Shown one piece after another: positions 45,563-55,166 of a stretch of DNA of 64,000 nt. How positions within the stretch are numbered: position 1 is the stretch's first letter; every line of letters begins with the position of its first letter. Location: contig OY725498.1 in the NCBI GenBank assembly GCA_963281255.1, positions 4,588,001 through 4,652,000 of the forward strand. The letters run 5' to 3'. Both the position numbers and the translations under genes were made by a program. This stretch comes from Aphrocallistes beatrix (lineage: Eukaryota; Porifera; Hexactinellida; Sceptrulophora; Aphrocallistidae). The notes beneath the pieces were generated by a model. It saw only the letters and a list, made by a program, of their open reading frames with translations. It ran no database searches and was not told where the DNA came from.

Positions 45563-46291
45563 ATGAAGTTAAGAACCTTGATTTTCCCTCACAAACTATC
45601 GAACCTTGGAATTGGATCACTAACGAGAGCAGTCTTACAGTCTAACTTCACATCAGGGCCAAACCACATTGATGCAGGTGACCATATGCAGATATCCTGT
45701 TGGAGGTGTCAAAAATTGATTTATACTAACCAACCACTCGCCTATATACAAAAATACTTTTGCCCATGTGAGAAAAGAGTTATATTACCACCACTTGAAA
45801 ACAAGGACTATTTTGAAGTGTACAACCTGGCACCTTCCTATCACATCGACAAAACTCTCCTGAAGTCAAACTACTTGAAACTACAGTATACATTCCACCC
45901 AGACAGATTTAGTAGCCACTCGGAACAAGAACAAGAATTTGCAGCTGAGCACAGTGCGATTATTAGCACTTCTTACAACACACTCTCTAACCGCTACTCA
46001 AGAGCTGTCTATCTCCTCTTACTGAATGGAATCGATTTCGAGAAGGATACAGTGACATCCAAAATGTCGCCCGAATTTTTAATTCAAATGTTTGAGACAA
46101 ATGAAAAATTGGAAGAAGGTATGAGTGAGTCAGAATTGACTGAGCTTAAACTGGAAACAAAGCAACAAATTGAGAATTGTCACTCACAGCTAGGTCCCGC
46201 CTTCGATGAGAAAGACTATGTAGGCGCTAAGGATATTGCCGGACGGCTGCAATACTTTCGGAATATTCTCCTCAAAATAGAGGAAATGTAG
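45563..46291 (+). CDS. HSCB: mitochondrial Fe-S co-chaperone HscB
   Basis: 242 aa, single exon. Basic/hydrophobic start (possible mitochondrial presequence), then a Cys tetrad CWRC...CPC typical of animal HSCB. A J-domain carries HPD in LQYTFHPDRFS (about 108-118), followed by the C-terminal three-helix HscB domain that contacts ISCU (about 165-242). HSCB delivers ISCU-bound clusters to HSPA9. It starts 265 bases after the TMEM87 stop, on the same strand, and is followed 166 bases later by the CFAP74-like gene. Confidence 0.93.
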   Translation: MKLRTLIFPHKLSNLGIGSLTRAVLQSNFTSGPNHIDAGDHMQISCWRCQKLIYTNQPLAYIQKYFCPCEKRVILPPLENKDYFEVYNLAPSYHIDKTLLKSNYLKLQYTFHPDRFSSHSEQEQEFAAEHSAIISTSYNTLSNRYSRAVYLLLLNGIDFEKDTVTSKMSPEFLIQMFETNEKLEEGMSESELTELKLETKQQIENCHSQLGPAFDEKDYVGAKDIAGRLQYFRNILLKIEEM

Positions 46292-46457
46292 ATTCCTCAA
46301 AATTCTTTTCGCTTCTAAATTATTTTATTTAAAATCATTTAATAATACAGAGTGAGAGTCTTCTAACTTATTAGATTTCAAAGAATCGTATTTCTATAAT
46401 TGTGCATTTAATTCATTTCTAGCTTCTAATTAGCAGTGATTGATTGGTAACCTAAAC

Positions 46458-49400
46458 ATGACTGATACAAATCCAGATAAATCGAGAGCTTTTTTCCATC
46501 AGACCCTGGGCAAACTGCGTGATCAGCAGGAGAGGGACGATGAGATGGAAGAAGAGAAGAGACATCGCATGACTTCAGCATACACTTCTCTCAATGATAA
46601 TATAAAGAAGAACCGAGACTTCATTGGTGCTTTGCAAGATATCAAATCGTACGAGCGAGATCAGAAGGAAATTGAGAAGGAAGAGCGACGAAGAGAGTTG
46701 AAAGATAAAAAAATATTGCCGAATGAGGTGTTCATAAAGGAAGAAAGGCTTGACAAGTTTAAAAGCAAAAAAGAAGCCTTTGAGAAAAAGACAAGAAAGG
46801 GGAAAGAAAAAATCTTCGATCGAATCATGCAGGAAGAGAAAAAACGAACGAAACAAGAATCAAAGCAATCTAGCCTACACTGGATGGATAAATACGACAC
46901 CAAGAATTTCCAGATCAACAAAAATCGCACCAGAAAACTCCCTCGAATCGTTCACAAAAGACCTCCTTCTAGCAGCAGCAGAACTGAGTGCCTGAGCAGA
47001 ATACCAACTGGAAAGTCAGAGGCGGGATATGAGAGTAGTGAGGAGGATGAGGCGAAAAAAAGCGCGAGTTCTTCGGAATATGATGATGATGCTTTACTAG
47101 AGCCAGAGTATAAAGGACTTTGGGAAATTGACCTTCATGAGAAGGATACAAAAAAGAAACTGGAACCGCCTTTCATCTCTGATTCAGACATGAAACAAGC
47201 GATGGAGAAACTCAGATCTAACATCGTCAAGAAGCAAGTTGCAGCTGGGAGAGAGTTCAAAGGTCAAGCATTCCGATCTCAACCCAACATTGTTCTATTC
47301 AAAGATTTCGATGTGGGTAAATCTTATCAGAAAAAGGTCCAACTGACGAACGTATCGTACACAGTTAATTACTGTAGATTTGTGGATATGAGCCAAGACT
47401 TGAAGCACTTCTGTACTGTGGAGTTCGATCCCCCTGGTTCCCTCTCCGCAGGCCTCACTTGTTGGTTTCTAATCAAGTTTACACCACTTGTTGACATGGA
47501 TGTTGATGGAAGTGTCAATTTCTTAACACAAACAGGACCTTTTGAAGTTCCGGTGGAGTGCCAAATGAAAAAGTGTCTCGTGTCTTTAGACTGTGAACGT
47601 CTCGATTTAGGCTGTATTTGTAAAGGTGAGAAAATCCGTAGATCAGTTGTTCTGAAAAATAAAGGTATTATTCCAACTGATTTCACAATTGGTGGCGTTG
47701 TCGAGAAGATTCCCTCGAGCAAAGAAGCGGAAACAGAGACACCGGAAGCTCCAGACCCAGCTGGAGAGACAAGTCCGGTGGAGTCGGAAGTCATGAAGAC
47801 TGAGGTGGGAGAAGTCAGTCATATAGTCTGTATGAACCAAAATGGACATCTTGCAGGGTATTCTGAATGCCTTATAGAGTTCGAGTTTGCACCTGATGAA
47901 GCATGTGTAGAAGTGAAAGATTTCGCGATTAACTTTACTCAAGAAGGAGTAGAACAAATGAAGTGTACAGTATGCGCTGAGAGCACTGAACTTTCTATTC
48001 TGCTGGATAGAGAGTCACTAGACATGAGGATATGCACTGTGGGGTGCTTCTACCAAGATTCCATTGTATTCCACAACCAAGCGATCAATTCAACCAACAT
48101 TTCAACTGACATTCCCTCTATCCTGGACAACACGATACGCATTCTGCCCATCAATGCACTGATACAGGGTCATGATAAACTCACGTTGCACTTACAATTC
48201 ACGCCAAGTCTAGCTTTGTGGAATGAGAAGTACAGACAGTTTTATAACCCAGAAACCGCACAGTTCGAAGTGCAGTTTAATTTTATCGCTAAAGGTCTGT
48301 CTCTGCCGTTACCTTTCACACTCAAAGCTTGCTTAACTCGTGCGGAATTAAGCTTCGATAAAAAGCAAATAAACTTTGGCACATGTCATATGCAGGAGAG
48401 CAGCGTTACCAAAGTGCACCTTACGAACCACTCCCTACTGCCACAGAAAGTTGGCTTCATAAACGTACCGCCGGTGGTGGAAATACGTCCAAGCGATGGT
48501 TTCCTAACTCTGCTCGCGAAGGAGACCTGCGAAATTACCATTGTATTCAGCCCTGATAAAATCAAGCTCTACGAATTCACGTTAACTTGCAAATCTTTGT
48601 ACGATAAAGATTACTTGATTAGCTGTACTGGGAAGGGCATGCAATCCGGTCTGAAATTGTCTCATACACGTATTACATTCCGCGATACAGTCCTTGATAA
48701 CTTCTCATTTGCGAAAATTGAAATATCAAACCCAAAGATTTCACGCATTTCAAGCGCAAAGGTGAGAGGTGTCGCACCTGTCAACACTAACAGGATATTC
48801 CATTTTGAAGTGCCGAGTGCTCTTCCCATCAAAATTACTCCAGAAATTGGCAATCTATCCCCAGGAGAAGAGACGAAAATAACTATCCAGTTTTCCCCTG
48901 TAATCTTGAGGGAAGATATATTAGAATTGGCGAGAGAATTGTATGAAGAAACGATGAGTAAACCGAATGACGAAGAGTCAGGTTCTCGAGTGTCTGTCAC
49001 AGAAAAGAAAGGGAGCAGTGCCGGAATGATGAGTAAGAATTCTAAAGTGAGTGAAGTCGTGAGAGAGGAAGTTAATGAGGATACGCCCACCTGGAGTGAA
49101 GCCAAACACAAACTAATTCGAGAATTTCGAAGTAAGACACAAACTGTACGCATTCCTTGCTTCGTGTCAATAGCAACCCAATCACCTACATTTCTACCCG
49201 ACGAGACTCTACACCTTGACCTCGTGTTGCCCTCAATCGCTCCTAAACTCTTCCTAAAAACCGTCCCAAATCAGTCGATAGAATTCGGCCAATGTTTGAT
49301 CGGAATGAAGGTGATAAGGAAGGTTGAGGTGGAAAACAGTTCTGATACAGAATTGACATTCGCAGTTGATCCTTTAGATGTACACGGTCCTTTTGAGGTG

Positions 49401-50318
49401 TTAAATGCACCAAGACCAATTGCACCTGGAAAACCTTTTAAGATAGTATTCGAATTCGTCCCGAATAGCGATGAGGTATTTCACGAGCAATGTGTCGTCC
49501 GCTATGCGGGTTACCATCGACTCGTGTTCTTTTTAAACGCAGAAGGAGTGAAAACAGAACTTGAATTGGTAGATTCGGAGGATAATCCCATCGGAGAGGA
49601 GTTAGATGTAGGAGATGTGGTGGTGAATGAGAGTTTAGAATTCCATCTCGCGATCAAGAACTTATCTGTACTCGCTTGTCAATACTACAGTTCGCTAGCT
49701 GAGCTTGATGTGGGTCTGAATACGAATGGACTCCCAGCATTCGATATGTACCTATTCCAAGGAGAAATAGCCCCGACCTCCAAGAGAGAGATGAAGATCA
49801 TTTTCACACCTGATCGGCCTTCTCTTCTATACGCGGAAGAGATCAGTATCAGGGTCAATAAGAAGGAGAAAGTCTTCAAATTTAAAATTAAAGGACGAGC
49901 GCATGAAATGAACATCCACGTACATCCTGACCTAATATACCCCTACGATCTGATGTGTCCTCCACCCCCTTCAAGGTACAGGGATATCACAAAGGCTTTT
50001 GTCTACAAGGGAGAAGGCGAAACGGTACAGAAATATATCCGAATAAGTAACGTTAAGCACAGGACGACAGGTTTCAAACCGAATGGGGAGTTCCACTTTG
50101 AATTGGTCGATGCTAAGTCACCTCAAAAGGTTTTTCAGATCGAACCGATGAAATCAACATTGGAAGCTGGGAATACGATAGATGTTAAGATTACCTTCGA
50201 TCACAAACAAATTGAAGAAACACATCCGGTACTCGTCCATTATAAGCTAACTCTGAAAGGCGATTCCGTAAAGCAACATCGCGTGTTGCTTAGTGGGAGA
50301 GATTTGAACAAAGATTAA
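46458..50318 (+). CDS. CFAP74: CFAP74-like axonemal protein with ASH/MSP-type repeats
   Basis: Single exon, 1286 aa from ATG 46458. About 170 N-terminal residues form a charged coiled coil (Glu/Lys/Arg-rich), then an acidic linker. A series of beta-sandwich modules of the ASH/MSP (HYDIN-like) kind follows. The first reads FKDFDVGKSYQKKVQLTNVSYTVNYC; later ones include SFDKKQINFGTCHMQ and IEFGQCLIGMKVIRKVEV. This arrangement fits CFAP74, a component of the central-pair C1d projection of motile cilia. A HYDIN or CFAP fragment of another type is the alternative. HYDIN is far longer, and the coiled-coil start favours CFAP74. Flagellated cells are therefore expected in the organism. Confidence 0.75.
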   Translation: MTDTNPDKSRAFFHQTLGKLRDQQERDDEMEEEKRHRMTSAYTSLNDNIKKNRDFIGALQDIKSYERDQKEIEKEERRRELKDKKILPNEVFIKEERLDKFKSKKEAFEKKTRKGKEKIFDRIMQEEKKRTKQESKQSSLHWMDKYDTKNFQINKNRTRKLPRIVHKRPPSSSSRTECLSRIPTGKSEAGYESSEEDEAKKSASSSEYDDDALLEPEYKGLWEIDLHEKDTKKKLEPPFISDSDMKQAMEKLRSNIVKKQVAAGREFKGQAFRSQPNIVLFKDFDVGKSYQKKVQLTNVSYTVNYCRFVDMSQDLKHFCTVEFDPPGSLSAGLTCWFLIKFTPLVDMDVDGSVNFLTQTGPFEVPVECQMKKCLVSLDCERLDLGCICKGEKIRRSVVLKNKGIIPTDFTIGGVVEKIPSSKEAETETPEAPDPAGETSPVESEVMKTEVGEVSHIVCMNQNGHLAGYSECLIEFEFAPDEACVEVKDFAINFTQEGVEQMKCTVCAESTELSILLDRESLDMRICTVGCFYQDSIVFHNQAINSTNISTDIPSILDNTIRILPINALIQGHDKLTLHLQFTPSLALWNEKYRQFYNPETAQFEVQFNFIAKGLSLPLPFTLKACLTRAELSFDKKQINFGTCHMQESSVTKVHLTNHSLLPQKVGFINVPPVVEIRPSDGFLTLLAKETCEITIVFSPDKIKLYEFTLTCKSLYDKDYLISCTGKGMQSGLKLSHTRITFRDTVLDNFSFAKIEISNPKISRISSAKVRGVAPVNTNRIFHFEVPSALPIKITPEIGNLSPGEETKITIQFSPVILREDILELARELYEETMSKPNDEESGSRVSVTEKKGSSAGMMSKNSKVSEVVREEVNEDTPTWSEAKHKLIREFRSKTQTVRIPCFVSIATQSPTFLPDETLHLDLVLPSIAPKLFLKTVPNQSIEFGQCLIGMKVIRKVEVENSSDTELTFAVDPLDVHGPFEVLNAPRPIAPGKPFKIVFEFVPNSDEVFHEQCVVRYAGYHRLVFFLNAEGVKTELELVDSEDNPIGEELDVGDVVVNESLEFHLAIKNLSVLACQYYSSLAELDVGLNTNGLPAFDMYLFQGEIAPTSKREMKIIFTPDRPSLLYAEEISIRVNKKEKVFKFKIKGRAHEMNIHVHPDLIYPYDLMCPPPPSRYRDITKAFVYKGEGETVQKYIRISNVKHRTTGFKPNGEFHFELVDAKSPQKVFQIEPMKSTLEAGNTIDVKITFDHKQIEETHPVLVHYKLTLKGDSVKQHRVLLSGRDLNKD

Positions 50319-50461
50319 CTTCAAATCATATATATGTATTACTATAGGATAAAGTTATGCTATGATTATATTATTCTACTACATGACTCGTTATTACGTA
50401 GAATTATTTGGCTTTCGGTATATTTGATGTAAAAATAAATTTTCAATAGCAATTATTTACA

Positions 50462-51817
50462 ATGGCAGATCAAAATCCAGTCGATGATTCTAATGAAAAT
50501 GACAGCGACACTCATGATGACGTCATTATCCCGAACGCGCCAAGTGATTCGAGTAGTGAAACTTCTAGTCAGGACGTGGAGCCAACGAGTGACGAAACAA
50601 ACGCGGAACCGATTGAATCGGATAGCATCACCTTCAACAAAAACCTCGCGGCTAGCCACACCTACTTAGGCGAGGATCTAGAAGAGTTGCATGGGTGTAC
50701 TGTGCTGCCTGACCGTGAGGAAATGGTAATTCCGATACTCTTAAACGAGATTGTACTCTTCCCATATAAGGCATTGCCTCTATCCTTCGAAGGCGATGAA
50801 GTAGCTTTCGTCGAGAATCACCTTAAAACCTCGAATGCTATCGTAGTAGCAGCGCCGATAAAATACAATTCTTTCTCTCACTCTTACACAGTAGAGTTTG
50901 GGTGTACAGCTGAAATACACAATAAGACCTATGATTATGTTCAGAATTTGCGTGAGCTGACTGTAACTACGCTGGGTAGACAGAGAGTGAAGATAATACG
51001 CACACTAGCTCCTAACGCCGTTCCAATCTCGTTTAAGTTGCAGTTAGGAGTGGTACATGCCCTCCCGGATAACCAACTCACACGCATCCCACCGTCTATC
51101 TTCAACTGCTCTGATTACCTTATAAGGAGCGCCATGTGTGCCTCCAGATTCGTAAAAGAGAACAGTTCCAAACTCAGTTTGAAAGACCGGGATGATATTT
51201 TGAAACCATTCCGGCGCTTCAAACGGTCTGGTTCAATGCTAGCAGTTCAAAGATGGAGCTTGAGAAGATTCGAGGAAGATGAGTTAATGGAACATGCTAA
51301 GTCGATTTTCATCGAGAAGCTAGGCCCCTTACCCGGGGAAATGCCATCAGAGTTTGTGCCATTCACTTACAAATTCGCAGGCAGTCTCCCTTTCATGAAC
51401 GAAGTCCTGCTGGACATTCTTGGGATCGACTCACCTCATCAACGATTGCGCTACATCCTGAAATGTCTGAGTGAATCATCAGAACTGCACTGCAGAGAAT
51501 GTACTGCTACAATCACTCACTCGAAATTCATCTTTAGTATGTCCCAGGATGGTCCGCTTGCAAACTACATCAATCCAAACGGATTCGTTCATGATACACT
51601 GACTGTCAGTAAAAGTCTAAATGTTTTGTTTATGGGCAGAGCGACATCAGAACATAGCTGGTTTCCGGGGTATAAATGGACCATTATGAACTGTGCACAT
51701 TGTAGGTCTCATCTTGGATGGAAATTTCAGGCAACCAATAAAGAATTGATTCCAAAGCTCTTCTATGGTCTTACCAGGAGAGCTTTGAATTGGAAAATTT
51801 CGTCAATGTCCAGTTAA
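50462..51817 (+). CDS. CRBN: cereblon, CRL4 substrate receptor
   Basis: Single exon, 451 aa. Acidic disordered N-terminus (about 1-70), LON-like domain (about 80-330, starting VIPILLNEIVLFPYKALPL), then the CULT domain (about 345-440). CULT has zinc-binding CRECT...CAHC pairs and the tri-Trp cage in HSWFPGYKWTIMNCAHCRSH plus GWKF. In the family this pocket recognises cyclic-imide degrons and thalidomide-type ligands, and the middle region binds DDB1. The residue matching human Val388 is Ile, as in mouse. The start ATG 50462 is 143 bases after CFAP74 on the same strand. Confidence 0.95.
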   Translation: MADQNPVDDSNENDSDTHDDVIIPNAPSDSSSETSSQDVEPTSDETNAEPIESDSITFNKNLAASHTYLGEDLEELHGCTVLPDREEMVIPILLNEIVLFPYKALPLSFEGDEVAFVENHLKTSNAIVVAAPIKYNSFSHSYTVEFGCTAEIHNKTYDYVQNLRELTVTTLGRQRVKIIRTLAPNAVPISFKLQLGVVHALPDNQLTRIPPSIFNCSDYLIRSAMCASRFVKENSSKLSLKDRDDILKPFRRFKRSGSMLAVQRWSLRRFEEDELMEHAKSIFIEKLGPLPGEMPSEFVPFTYKFAGSLPFMNEVLLDILGIDSPHQRLRYILKCLSESSELHCRECTATITHSKFIFSMSQDGPLANYINPNGFVHDTLTVSKSLNVLFMGRATSEHSWFPGYKWTIMNCAHCRSHLGWKFQATNKELIPKLFYGLTRRALNWKISSMSS

Positions 51818-52184
51818 CTTCCTAAAGATTAAACCTAACCCCTCTCAGGTTTCGATTATTAAACCCTAATTGATATTGAATAATTTCATAGTAATCGATT
51901 TACAATTATTCCTGAATATTTTGTACCTTGCTTAAAATGCTAATTTATGCATGTCTAGAAGGGTTTCTGATTGACCGCTATTGCCATATTGTTATGTAAC
52001 TATGCTTAGATCAGTTTATCTGACATAAGTTGGCGATGTTAAACACCACAAGGTACTTTCAGATAATAGTACCAGTATATTCCAATATCTATATTCAATA
52101 AAATATTGCATTATAAACCTATGCAACAGGATACATAATTATACATTAGGAAAGCGGAACTGCTGTCATATCCTGATCTTCCAA
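51818..52184. other. intergenic, no gene seen
   Basis: AT-rich 3' UTR/promoter spacer between CRBN and FNDC3. No ORF, RNA gene or repeat recognised. Confidence 0.5.
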
Positions 52185-55052
52185 ATGGCAACGAGACAAG
52201 ATTTAGGTCTGGAACGAAATTATTTAGTAATGAGTGAAACCAATGCTCCTCTATCGCCTGCAAGCGATGACCCAGTCGAGGTAAAGCTCAGCTATAAGCA
52301 AGTTGGAAAGAGGGAAGTGCTGTTGCAGTGGGAGACGAACTGTCTTATAAAAGATACTCAATTCGAGCTATCACAAGTGGAAAAGATAACGAGAATAATA
52401 GTATATGTTGGGAATGAACTAGAATATAAATTGTTTTATGAAAGCAAATCTCTTGGGACACAATTTTGTTATAAAGTCACTTTAAAAGGAGAAAACGTAA
52501 ATTGTGAGAGCAACGTCTTGTATATCGATGTACCCCCAGAAATTCCTTCACAGCCGTTGGCCCCTAAAATACAAGTCTCCAGCAAGACAACGGCAACCAT
52601 ACGTTGGAATGCTGTTGAAAAAAATGGCTCCTTTATAAAAGCCTACCATTTAGAACGTTCTCAAGAGGGTTCAGGGAATTTCGAATTGGTGTACAGTGGA
52701 ATAGAGCGAAACATCAAACTCCCCTTTAAGTTAGAAACCGCAAAGAGTTATAAATTTCGGTTAAGGGCAGAGAATGAGGTTGGATTCAGCCAATACAGTC
52801 CTATCCTTAACTTCTCATCTTCTCCAGGTAAGCCAACCCCACCCTCTCCTCCATACGTAAAATCTCACACCTCCAGTTCTATTTCAGTTGGTTGGGACGA
52901 GGTAGCGTCACAGCAAGAAGATACAAGCTACACTTTAGCGATGGAAGACCCGTCAACAGGACATGGTTTCATAATCATTCATAACGATAAGGAGGCGGAG
53001 TTCACGAAAAAGGGATTGCACCGTATCACAAGCTACAACTTCCGACTAGCAGTGTGCAATCAGTTCGGTACAAGCCCATACAGCACTGTAGTAACATTTA
53101 CAACTGCTGCTGATGTTCCGAAGCAACCGCACTCACTAACACTGCAATCTAAACCTGAATACCGGAGCTTATGTGTGGCATGGCTAGCACATAAAGATGA
53201 CGGCGGAGACACGGTGAAGGCTTATTCAGTAGAAGTTGCACCGTTAGGCAAACACTACAAACGACCATACAACATAGCTTGCGAAGAGAACGAAGTTAAA
53301 CTGCAAGATTTACGTCCTGGGAAGGAATACCAGATACGAGTAGCAGCACAGAATTCCGCTGGACTTGGTCTCTATTCGGATCCAGTCATATTCACTACAA
53401 AAATCCAAAAACCTGAATCGCCAAGGTTAGGTGTTGATGGTATAAAAGCGGGACTTGAAACCTTAAGACTAGAGTGGGACTACCCTTCATTCGATGGAGG
53501 AAGTAAGATAATGAATTACCAGTTAGATATGCTACATAACCACGAGTGGGTAACTATCTATGAAAATCGATTTAAGAACTATACTGTTAAAAATCTCGAA
53601 CCCTTGACTAGCTACACTTTCCGAGTAAGGTGTCAGAATGAGGCGGGGTACGGGCAATTTACGAAAAGTTTCGAAGGCACGACTATAGTTGGACCCCCTT
53701 CTGCCCCTTTACCGCCTGTCCTTACCTCGTCGCATTTACTATCAATCAATGTCAGCTGGACACCTCCACCCCTACAAGGAGTTCCTGTCACAGGGTACAG
53801 CGTACAGATGCAGGCATTTGGTGGTAGTAGCAAGTGGCGGTCAGTGTACGAAGGTGCGAATCTAGCGTGTGTGGTTAAGCAGAATATCCTCCCGTCTACA
53901 AAATATCAGTTCCGAATCTCTGCTAAGAGCTCAATGGGAAACAGCCTGTGGAGTGAGTTTGCGAGTATTTCAACTGATTCCGGGCCCCCAGGCGTGGTTC
54001 AGGATGTGAGAATGAGTAAGATTAAGTCCACATCCGCAATGGTTGAATGGTCTCCTGTAGAATTAGAACAGCACCCTACCCAATCCTATTTAATTATCCT
54101 CAATCATACTAAACACACAGAAGTACATCATCCAAACTCCTCATACAATATCACTTCATTGCAGCCGTATACCGATTATAATTTGCAAATCCAGGCGCGA
54201 AACCGGGTGGGGATAGGCCCTTTAAGTCAGGTGCTGACGTTTAAAACATCTCCTTTACCCCCGATGCCCCCTACACTCGAACTAAGCAGCCTCACGAGTA
54301 GCAGCGTATTAGTCAAATGGTCGCCCAATTCAGCACTAACTGATAGGTACCTGCTCCAGGTGAGACTGGCTGAGTCAGATAATGGAGATTTCCAAGCGGT
54401 TTATGCTGGAAATGAGAAGCGGTTTAAACTAGTCAGACTTAAACCTAGGACAGGATATGTTATACGGATATGCGCTGCTAACAGTAGCGGAGAGGGACCG
54501 TTTTCAGAAGGCGTATCATTTTACACCCTCCCACAATCTCCTCCCACTCCACGTGACCTAAAGGCAGAATGGGCGGACGATAAGTTACTCATCTCTTGGA
54601 AAGATCAAATTTATGATACGTATACATACCTTCTCCAATTCAGAGAATTGGGAAAGGAATTTCATACGATTCACGAGGGGAATGCTTGCAAATGTATCTT
54701 GAATTGCTCAATGATCAATTTTGATATTCGAGTCATAACAAAGTTGAATTTCACAAATAAACTAGACCACAACTGGCCCGATTCAATCGAGAGCAATCCT
54801 TGTGGAGTGCTGACGGTCGTGAAACCGAAGCAGGAACAAGTTAAGGCAGTCAAGAAAAGTGAAAAATATTACGAAAAAAAGGTTAAAGTTAAAGAACCAA
54901 TCGTGGAAGAGATGCCTCCTTTAAAACAGACGAGACAACTACCCCCTTGGATATCTCAGACAATCAACAATCCTTATATTTGGATCGGAATTATGTTAGT
55001 TTTTACTCTCCTCCTGTCTTTAGTTTTGCCCTATTTTGTCCGTTTTAATTGA
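52185..55052 (+). CDS. FNDC3: FNDC3-type multi-FN3 tail-anchored protein
   Basis: Single exon, 955 aa. A run of about nine fibronectin-III domains (roughly residues 25-870) with repeated W...Y...R/NxxGxGxxS patterns (LRAENEVGFSQYSP, RVAAQNSAGLGLYSDP, RVRCQNEAGYGQFT, QARNRVGIGPLSQ). A Lys-rich linker and a C-terminal hydrophobic anchor (IGIMLVFTLLLSLVLPYFV) follow, with only three residues after it. No signal peptide. This matches FNDC3A/B, which sit on ER/Golgi membranes with the FN3 array in the cytosol. The vertebrate proteins are longer, with a Pro-rich N-terminus that is missing here. Confidence 0.9.
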   Translation: MATRQDLGLERNYLVMSETNAPLSPASDDPVEVKLSYKQVGKREVLLQWETNCLIKDTQFELSQVEKITRIIVYVGNELEYKLFYESKSLGTQFCYKVTLKGENVNCESNVLYIDVPPEIPSQPLAPKIQVSSKTTATIRWNAVEKNGSFIKAYHLERSQEGSGNFELVYSGIERNIKLPFKLETAKSYKFRLRAENEVGFSQYSPILNFSSSPGKPTPPSPPYVKSHTSSSISVGWDEVASQQEDTSYTLAMEDPSTGHGFIIIHNDKEAEFTKKGLHRITSYNFRLAVCNQFGTSPYSTVVTFTTAADVPKQPHSLTLQSKPEYRSLCVAWLAHKDDGGDTVKAYSVEVAPLGKHYKRPYNIACEENEVKLQDLRPGKEYQIRVAAQNSAGLGLYSDPVIFTTKIQKPESPRLGVDGIKAGLETLRLEWDYPSFDGGSKIMNYQLDMLHNHEWVTIYENRFKNYTVKNLEPLTSYTFRVRCQNEAGYGQFTKSFEGTTIVGPPSAPLPPVLTSSHLLSINVSWTPPPLQGVPVTGYSVQMQAFGGSSKWRSVYEGANLACVVKQNILPSTKYQFRISAKSSMGNSLWSEFASISTDSGPPGVVQDVRMSKIKSTSAMVEWSPVELEQHPTQSYLIILNHTKHTEVHHPNSSYNITSLQPYTDYNLQIQARNRVGIGPLSQVLTFKTSPLPPMPPTLELSSLTSSSVLVKWSPNSALTDRYLLQVRLAESDNGDFQAVYAGNEKRFKLVRLKPRTGYVIRICAANSSGEGPFSEGVSFYTLPQSPPTPRDLKAEWADDKLLISWKDQIYDTYTYLLQFRELGKEFHTIHEGNACKCILNCSMINFDIRVITKLNFTNKLDHNWPDSIESNPCGVLTVVKPKQEQVKAVKKSEKYYEKKVKVKEPIVEEMPPLKQTRQLPPWISQTINNPYIWIGIMLVFTLLLSLVLPYFVRFN

Positions 55053-55166
55053 ATGATATATAAATTGTACAGGGAACAGCAATGGGATATTTGGGATTTA
55101 GGCATCATAAAATGGACAAATACAAATTTAGGGAATAAATCATTGATATTTTAGGGAAATAATAAT

